This document shows, piece by piece, positions 42,887 through 47,905 of a DNA stretch of 47,905 nucleotides (positions within the stretch are counted from its first letter, which is position 1; the number at the start of each line of letters is the position of its first letter). Where the stretch lies: NCBI GenBank assembly GCA_019120125.1, contig DWVR01000045.1:1-47905 (forward strand), in the 5' to 3' direction. Source of the stretch: Candidatus Phocaeicola excrementigallinarum. Lineage in GTDB: Bacteria; Bacteroidota; Bacteroidia; Bacteroidales; Bacteroidaceae. The notes beneath the pieces are model-generated. The model saw nothing but the letters and a program-made list of their open reading frames with translations, was not told where the DNA came from and did not search any database. The position numbers and the translations under genes were made by a program.

Positions 42887-44725
42887 ATGTTACGCATCTT
42901 CATTCACCATATTATCCTGTGTGTGGCGGTCTTCCTGCTCGCGGCCTGCCATGCGGGGCATTCCGGTCCCGATGCGGACGGGTGTGACAGCGTGTACACC
43001 GCCGGATATATCGAGGGCATCTCGTTCGAGGAGCCGGAGAAGGCCCTCGCCCTGCTCGACACGGCGGAAGAAAGGCGGCTGTTCACGCCCTTTGAGACCA
43101 ACGTGCTGCGCTGCCTCGTCAACCACAACGGGCTTTCCCGTTACAGGGCGGCCTTGTTCTACGGCCGCAAGGCTTACGCCGACCCGGAGGCGCGGAAGCA
43201 TCCCGACAGACTCTTGCTCTTGCTCTCCTACATGGCGGAGGACAGCCACACCAACGGCGACTATGGAGCGAGTGTGCGCTACTGCACCGAGGGACTGGAG
43301 CTGGCCAAGGAGCAGGGCAGCAAGACCTACGAGGCCGACTTCCATGTCACTTGGGCCAAGAACCTCATGATCATGGCGCAGCACGGTGAGGCATTCCGCC
43401 ATTTCGACCTCGGCATCAGCTTTCTCGAAAAGGAGGCCCGCAAGAACGCAAGCTACCATGCGTGGAACGAGCTGTTCTATTCCCTCGGTCTGAAGCTGTC
43501 TGCTCTCTACGAGATTGACCGCAACGAGGAAGCCTACGCCATGGCCCCACGGATGGAAGAAGCCTTGAAAGGTCTGGAGGCAAGCAAGGACGCGCCGGAC
43601 GGATTGGTGGAACTGCGCCGGGCCGAGCTGCTGGCCGTGCTTTGTCCCGTGGCCTATGCCACCGGGCGCAAGGCGGAGGGCGACAGGCTGTACCGGCAGT
43701 TGGAGGCCAACCCGGTAGCCTCCACGCCCGACGGCGAGTACATCCGTATCCCCGGTCTGGTGGCTGCCGGACGCTTCGACGAGGCCCTGCGCTACGTCCG
43801 CAGGGAGAAGAAATTGCTGCAAGCGAACACGGACACCGTGAACTGGGACTACGTCAACCCTCATCTTCAGGCTGAACTGGAGGCGTGGCAGGGCAAGGGG
43901 GATGTCCGCGAGGTGGCACGGGTGCAGGCCGTGATGCTGGCCCTGACGGACACGCTCCGCCAACGGGAGCGGTGCGACGACGCGCTGCAGTGGTCGGAAA
44001 TCTACGAGAGCGAGGAGAAGGATGCGCGGATAAAGGAGGAGCAGCAGAATGCTGACCGGTGGATGGTTATCGCCATGGCGGTCATCGTGGTCATGCTGGT
44101 GGGCGGAAGCCTGAGCTATGTCATCGTCCGCAAGAACCGGGGCATCAGTCGCCGCAGCCTGGCCCTGGTGGCGCAGGTGAAGCGGCAATTGGCCGACAGG
44201 CGGGAGCTGGACGGCAAGATGGCGGAGAACCTCGCCTTGCGCGACCGCCTGGAGCAACTGGCGAAGGAACTGGAACAGGAAAAGGCCAAGACGGCCCCGA
44301 AAGCCGCCAGACCGAAGAAAAGCGTCGCGCCGGAGGACGGCGGCGGCAAGCTGGCGGACATGGATTCCATCTTCTTTGAGCGTATGGTCTGCGAGATAAG
44401 GAACGGGGAGCTGTTCCGCGACCCGAACTTCTCGCGTGCGGAAATGCTTAAGATGGTTCCCGTGCCTCAAAACAAGTTCGCGGACCTGTTCATCCGGTTT
44501 TCCGGAATGTCGTTCAACAACTACTTGCAGAACCTGCGGCTGGACTACGCGAGCGAGCTTCTCATCTATCATCCCGACTGGTCCATCGATACCGTCATCA
44601 AGGAATCGGGCATGTCGCGTTCCACGTTCTACTCGTCGTGGACGGCGAAATTCGGGGTGAAGCCCGAAGAATTCCGAAAAAACGGGCAAAAAACCGGCGA
44701 GGATAGCGGTTTTGCAACTGATTGA
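42887..44725 (+). CDS. Membrane-anchored AraC-family regulator with TPR region
   Basis: A 612-residue protein starting at MLRIFIHHIILCVAVFLLAAC (lipobox LAAC). Residues about 40-350 form a helical TPR-like sensor domain that would lie outside the cytoplasm. A membrane segment (WMVIAMAVIVVMLVGGSLSYVIV) is near 390-412, followed by a coiled coil (about 430-500) and a C-terminal AraC DNA-binding domain: MSFNNYLQNLRLDYASELLI and VIKESGMSRSTFYSSWTAKFG near 545-600. This Bacteroidetes layout is seen beside fimbrial gene clusters, which suggests control of the adjacent fimbrial genes, now broken. Start was chosen from the promoter and signal peptide. Confidence 0.85.
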   Translation: MLRIFIHHIILCVAVFLLAACHAGHSGPDADGCDSVYTAGYIEGISFEEPEKALALLDTAEERRLFTPFETNVLRCLVNHNGLSRYRAALFYGRKAYADPEARKHPDRLLLLLSYMAEDSHTNGDYGASVRYCTEGLELAKEQGSKTYEADFHVTWAKNLMIMAQHGEAFRHFDLGISFLEKEARKNASYHAWNELFYSLGLKLSALYEIDRNEEAYAMAPRMEEALKGLEASKDAPDGLVELRRAELLAVLCPVAYATGRKAEGDRLYRQLEANPVASTPDGEYIRIPGLVAAGRFDEALRYVRREKKLLQANTDTVNWDYVNPHLQAELEAWQGKGDVREVARVQAVMLALTDTLRQRERCDDALQWSEIYESEEKDARIKEEQQNADRWMVIAMAVIVVMLVGGSLSYVIVRKNRGISRRSLALVAQVKRQLADRRELDGKMAENLALRDRLEQLAKELEQEKAKTAPKAARPKKSVAPEDGGGKLADMDSIFFERMVCEIRNGELFRDPNFSRAEMLKMVPVPQNKFADLFIRFSGMSFNNYLQNLRLDYASELLIYHPDWSIDTVIKESGMSRSTFYSSWTAKFGVKPEEFRKNGQKTGEDSGFATD

Positions 44726-44870
44726 TGGTAAGTATCTTATAAAGGTGCGTGAATTTTTCGGACAACAACTGCTTGAAAAATGATGGCCGGGTGCGGCTTT
44801 GAATATCTTTGCAAAAGCGGACGGATATGTCCGCCTGAAAAACAAGAAAAAGTATGAACGGAAACATGGC

Positions 44871-45731
44871 AACTGCATGGCAGCGTCCGTTGTTGCGCCC
44901 CTTACTGGTTGGGAAGCGACCTGCACCGTTATGAATCATCTGTAGCCGGACTGGAAGGATGGAGTTACGCCGACTTGAAGTCACGTGTCGCCACACAGCG
45001 TTACGGACTGCAGTTGAACATGAACCTGCTCGGATTCTTCGCCCGGACAAAAGACAGCCGGTGGTCACTGGACATCTCTCCGGCATTGTCAGCCATCGGA
45101 ACAGAATCCTCCATCCGGACAATCGCCGACGGAAGCGAAGCGGTAAAAGGCAACACCCGTTGGCATCTCGGTGCAGGAGGAAACATGGAAGCCGGTTACA
45201 TGCTTACGCGCAACCTGCATATCGGCATCTATTCAGGCATTACCTACCTGACAGGCGATGCGATGGACGGACTGCCCGAATACCGGCACAAGAACAACTT
45301 CACAGAACGATGCCGAAACGGAAGCTCCGGCAGACCGTACCACTTCGGAAAGGACAAAAACGGAAGAGACGGTAACCACATCCGTAACCACAGAAACGGC
45401 GGAAGCAGCAGTAGACTTCCCGGTCATCTACTTCCCATTCAACGGTACATCCCTTACGGAGAGCGAAGAGGGGATACTCGACATCCTGAACACCCATCCT
45501 GACATGAAAGTGACCGTTACGGGTTGGTGCGACACGAAGGGAAGCCAAGAAGTGAATGAACGTTATTCGCTCCGCCGTGCCGAGACGGTCAAGAACTGGC
45601 TGGTAGAACAAGGCATTCGTGCTGACCGCATCCGCACTGTCGGAAAAGGAAGCGATTCACGTGCCGCAGACGCGAACGCCGCACGCCGTGTCGAAACAAA
45701 GGAACAAGGAAAGGAGGATAGCATACAATGA
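44871..45731 (+). pseudogene. Frameshifted outer-membrane OmpA-family protein gene
   Basis: Two frames hold successive parts of one protein. From about 44909 a beta-barrel-like part is readable (GLQLNMNLLGFFARTKD, SLDISPALSAIGTESS, HIGIYSGITYLTG) up to 45300; the C-terminal OmpA domain then appears in the frame open from 45258 (VIYFPFNGTSLTESEEGI, VTVTGWCDTKGSQEVNERYS, LRRAETVKNWL). A frameshift around 45298 separates them and the N-terminal region is lost. The pattern fits the OmpA-domain protein of Bacteroides fimbrial operons. A promoter -7 box (TATCTTTG, 44804-44811) and a hairpin (44817-44834) survive upstream, implying decay after insertion or deletion. Confidence 0.7.
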
Positions 45732-46644
45732 AAACAACATCTAGTTAGCCGCTGAATACATCCCGGTGGATGCCGGAAGCTACACGCTTGCGGTCGTTAC
45801 CAACGTGGGGAATGATGCCTTGCCGCAAGAGACTACCGTAGCAGACCTGACGGAATGGCTGAAAGCCCATGCCGGCGACTATCCCGGACTGCTGACCGCC
45901 TCTGCACAAACAGAAGTCATACCGGGCGACATCCACCGCTTGACACTGGAACTGAAGGACGGCACAAGCGGAATCAACCTCGCCACTGTGACGCTGAGAC
46001 TCACCCTGCCGGACAAAACGATGCCCGACTATCCTGCCTCCCGTTCTGCCGAAGGCGAAAGTCAACCTCTGCGCTGCGTGGCGGAAGTCTGGCAGACAGA
46101 TACGGACAACTGCGTGCATCACCGCATACAGGACTGTACCTTACAGGCGGACGGTACCTGGCTTGCCGAACTCTCCCTGATGCCGGGCAACTACAACCTG
46201 CGCCTTTGGGCGGACTGGAACGGCGGCTATTACAAAGCCGATGACCTGAGTGCCGTAACCGTACTCACCGACAGCTATGTGGCAAACGGCGAGACCGACA
46301 AGAAGGATGCTTACTACACAGCCTCCGTTCTGAATGTAGGCGAAGAAGACACGGAACAGGCAATTACCCTGACCCGTCCGTTCGCCCGTTATCCGGAAAC
46401 AGAAGCAAGGCAGGTAGGCGCGGACTTTGTGCTGACCAACGGCGAGGAATCGTTTGTTACCGTCACCATACAGATGGTGGACACGAACACGGGCGATATA
46501 GTCGCCACCATGCAACATGTAAAAATCCCCTACAAGCGGGGCTATCTCACCACCGTTACGGGTCACTTCCTTACGGCTGGAATGACTCCGGGCGGTGTGC
46601 AGATTGACATCGAATGGGGTGATGATATAACCATTGAGTTCTAA
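45728..46644 (+). pseudogene. Truncated fimbrillin-type (FimB/Mfa2-like) lipoprotein gene
   Basis: A start codon with MKTTSS then a stop at 45746 looks like the leftover beginning of a Mfa-like gene. The rest lies in another frame, open from 45749 to 46644. It encodes PVDAGSYTLAVVTNVG, then SGINLATVTLRL and a C-terminal part with SEVWQ-like AEVWQTDTDN, GNYNLRLWADWN, KDAYYTASVLN and TVTIQMVDTN, which is a DUF6562-type domain of Bacteroides fimbrial proteins. The signal peptide region is deleted. Codon use (more A-ending codons) is unlike flanking housekeeping genes, as in the OmpA remnant, consistent with a transferred and decayed fimbrial operon. Confidence 0.65.
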
Positions 46645-46715
46645 CCCAAACGTGGCGTAAACCCGCGATAAAACAAGATATTCGCTCTTTGACATGGTGG
46701 GACAAAAATAAATCG

Positions 46716-46744
46716 CTATCTTTGCAATGCGAAAACAAAGATAG
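46716..46744 (+). promoter_or_regulatory. Promoter with overlapping inverted repeat, likely operator
   Basis: A -7 box TATCTTTG (46717-46724) is contained in the left arm of an exact 9-bp inverted repeat: CTATCTTTG at 46716-46724 and CAAAGATAG at 46736-46744 with an 11-bp spacer. Such a site is what an autoregulating antitoxin or toxin-antitoxin complex would bind. The ATG of the first gene is 12 bp further. Confidence 0.6.
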
Positions 46745-46755
46745 AAGGAGAAGCT

Positions 46756-46935
46756 ATGGCAAGACCTATCAAGGAAACGCCGATATTGTTCGGCGAAGAC
46801 GCACGGCGGTTTGTCGAGCGGATGAATCAAGTCCGCCGCGAGACGCCGGAGGAAAGAGAAAGAAGACTGGCCGATTTTGAGCTTGGAATGAAGATGCTTG
46901 ATTTAGGAGAGCGTACTAAGAAGAAAAGCGTATGA
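46756..46935 (+). CDS. Small antitoxin-like protein paired with GNAT
   Basis: A 59-residue charged protein (MARPIKETPILFGEDARRF, VERMNQVRRETPEERERR). Its N-terminal basic strand-like segment followed by two helices resembles ribbon-helix-helix or phage-like antitoxins in size and charge, though it is not a clear DUF1778 match. Its TGA overlaps the ATG of the GNAT gene (46932-46935), and an inverted repeat overlaps the promoter. In Bacteroidetes this small gene and a GNAT gene recur as a pair. Antitoxin role is inferred. Confidence 0.7.
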   Translation: MARPIKETPILFGEDARRFVERMNQVRRETPEERERRLADFELGMKMLDLGERTKKKSV

Positions 46936-47498
46936 AAACCAGTCTGCAAACGCCGTTCTCATCTTACAAAATCCGTAAGTTGGGAATAAATGAGAAAGTA
47001 AAATCGTTCGATTGCGGCGATGCCGACTTGAACGATTTTATTTTGAATGCGTCAACTTTCTATCGCGAGGCGTTATTGGCGGTTACATACGTGTTTGAGG
47101 CTGAAGATGACACGACGCATGAGCATATTGCCGCCTATTTCAGCTTGGCCAACGACCGTGTATCAATAACGGACTTTCCAAACAAGACGGAATTCAACCG
47201 CTTTCGCAAGCATCGTTTTGTCAACGAGAAGAGGTTGAAAAGTTATCCTGCGGCGAAAATCTGCCGCTTGGCAATCAACCAAGAGTTGAAAGGACAACAC
47301 ATCGGACAATTCTTGATAAACTTCATCAAGAGCTTTTTCCTCGCCGACAACAAGACCGGATGCCGCTTCCTGACCGTGGACGCTTACGCCGCCGCCATTC
47401 CTTTTTATCTGAAGCAGAAATTCGTGCCGCTTACGGTGGAGGACGAAGGGGCGGAAACCCGCCTGCTTTACTTCGACCTCAACGACATTGCCGATTAG
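46932..47498 (+). CDS. GNAT-family acetyltransferase, toxin candidate
   Basis: A 188-residue N-acetyltransferase. The acetyl-CoA pantetheine/pyrophosphate region is ICRLAINQELKGQHIGQFL near 115 with the R/Q-x-x-G-x-G/A type loop, and the preceding strands include YVFEAEDDTTHEHIAAYFS. The end is AAIPFYLKQKFVPLT, the usual GNAT C-terminal strand. The 4-bp overlap with the small gene and the operator-like inverted repeat suggest a TacAT-type toxin-antitoxin pair in which the enzyme acetylates aminoacyl-tRNA; that is inference. The gene is intact and lies between the fimbrial remnants and an IS30 remnant. Confidence 0.82.
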   Translation: MKTSLQTPFSSYKIRKLGINEKVKSFDCGDADLNDFILNASTFYREALLAVTYVFEAEDDTTHEHIAAYFSLANDRVSITDFPNKTEFNRFRKHRFVNEKRLKSYPAAKICRLAINQELKGQHIGQFLINFIKSFFLADNKTGCRFLTVDAYAAAIPFYLKQKFVPLTVEDEGAETRLLYFDLNDIAD

Positions 47499-47535
47499 GC
47501 CGTACACATAATCAGGTTATAGCGATTTACGCAAG

Positions 47536-47588
47536 TCCCGCCTTTCCGTGGCGCACACGCAGTGCCCACAGACAGGCGGGATTTTTTG
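47536..47588 (+). terminator. Terminator after GNAT gene
   Basis: Arms tcccgcct (47536-47543) and aggcggga (47574-47581) with a 30-base loop, followed by six T. The next 105 bases to 47693 show no convincing gene. Confidence 0.65.
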
Positions 47589-47693
47589 TCCCTCCATGTT
47601 TCATGAGCTTTGTGATGAAGATAAAAGAATATGAATTTATAATAAAACAAAGTATGAAACATTTGAAGGCAGAGTCAATCAGCAAGTGCAAAA

Positions 47694-47905
47694 TTAGGAA
47701 ATAAATTTGAAGAACTCCTTTTTTGGTGTTGAGAAGTTTAGTTTTTCCCTTGGCCTTCGGTTAATTTTGTACTGACCTCCTTGATGAACTCATCCGAGAG
47801 TTCCCTGAAGTCCGTTCCTTTCGGTATGTATTGCCGGATAAGTTTGTTTTCGTTTTCAATGGCTCCTTTCTGCCATGAAGCATACGAGTCTGCAAAATAA
47901 ACGGT
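47694..47905 (-). pseudogene. IS30-family transposase C-terminus, frameshifted and cut by the window edge
   Basis: The minus strand from the right edge gives YFADSYASWQKGAIENENKL and then LIRQYIPKGTDFRELSDEF, the conserved C-terminal IS30 DDE segment (Glu in the ASWQKGAIEN motif). This frame ends early (KLTEGQGKN). One base would be needed near 47760 (between gaggtc and agtac) to restore the standard ending KINRRPREKLNFSTP. The C-terminus in the second frame reaches a stop at 47694-47696. The rest of the element is outside the window, so the inverted repeats cannot be confirmed. Confidence 0.75.

Noticed and set aside
47603..47704. Small frame beginning MSFVMKIKEYEF
   Set aside because: Only 33 residues, no promoter or ribosome-binding context, and it overlaps the stop end of the IS30 remnant.
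1..47905. tRNA and rRNA genes
   Set aside because: I saw no cloverleaf with a TTCGA-type arm and CCA-like end or rRNA signature; none could be supported by eye.

Overview
The window comes from a Bacteroidales chromosome, most likely a GC-rich member of the Bacteroidaceae or a close relative. Four things point there: many promoters follow the Bacteroidetes pattern TTTG-N19-TAnnTTTG with no E. coli-type -35/-10; the fucose salvage enzyme Fkp and the fused FeoA-FeoB are Bacteroidetes forms; there is a capsule-locus gene set of DUF4248, HU-like, 'smalltalk' and amidase genes; and a lipoprotein-type AraC regulator sits beside fimbrial remnants. Species cannot be named from the sequence alone.

Bases 1-9300 (minus strand) are the start of a capsule/exopolysaccharide locus. 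It begins with a Wza-like export lipoprotein and a Wzc-like tyrosine autokinase, driven by a clear promoter that is flanked by four 21-22 bp palindromic units. A strong terminator follows wzc. Two separate ATPase-plus-partner cassettes come next, both on the same strand: an AAA ATPase with an unrecognised 159-residue protein (own promoter, ATGA overlap), and an AAA ATPase with an HNH nuclease that resembles the Septu (PtuA/PtuB) defence system. A Wzx-type flippase starts 5 bp after the HNH gene and runs off the left edge. The defence-like genes therefore sit inside the capsule locus.

Bases 9430-17600 are a modular accessory region. DUF4248, a winged-helix protein, a DnaB-like helicase, an A+T-rich restriction-modification pair, an HU-like protein, a smalltalk microprotein and an AmpD-like amidase are separated by long mosaic repeats. 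The restriction-modification pair is bracketed by nearly identical direct repeats of about 177 bp; another copy at 9581-9790 is inverted. A candidate minus-strand small RNA with its own terminator lies just upstream of fkp.

Bases 17617-42306 are mainly ordinary chromosome: fkp, the iron-uptake pair FeoAB plus a Cys-rich membrane protein, tilS, a histone-H1-like protein, an EamA transporter, a YigZ protein, two L,D-transpeptidase-type proteins, a LolA-like carrier, ftsK, a DUF5063 protein, a 3'-5' exonuclease, an RlmI-type methyltransferase, an S41 protease lipoprotein, a DbpA-type helicase, serC, serA, a DUF1015 protein and a sugar-kinase-like phosphotransferase.

Bases 42400-47905 are again accessory and partly decayed: a second palindrome array over a RecG-like ATPase remnant, a membrane-anchored AraC regulator, broken OmpA-type and fimbrillin-type genes, an intact small-protein/GNAT pair that looks like a toxin-antitoxin module, and the frameshifted end of an IS30-family transposase. 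I saw no tRNA, rRNA or CRISPR array.
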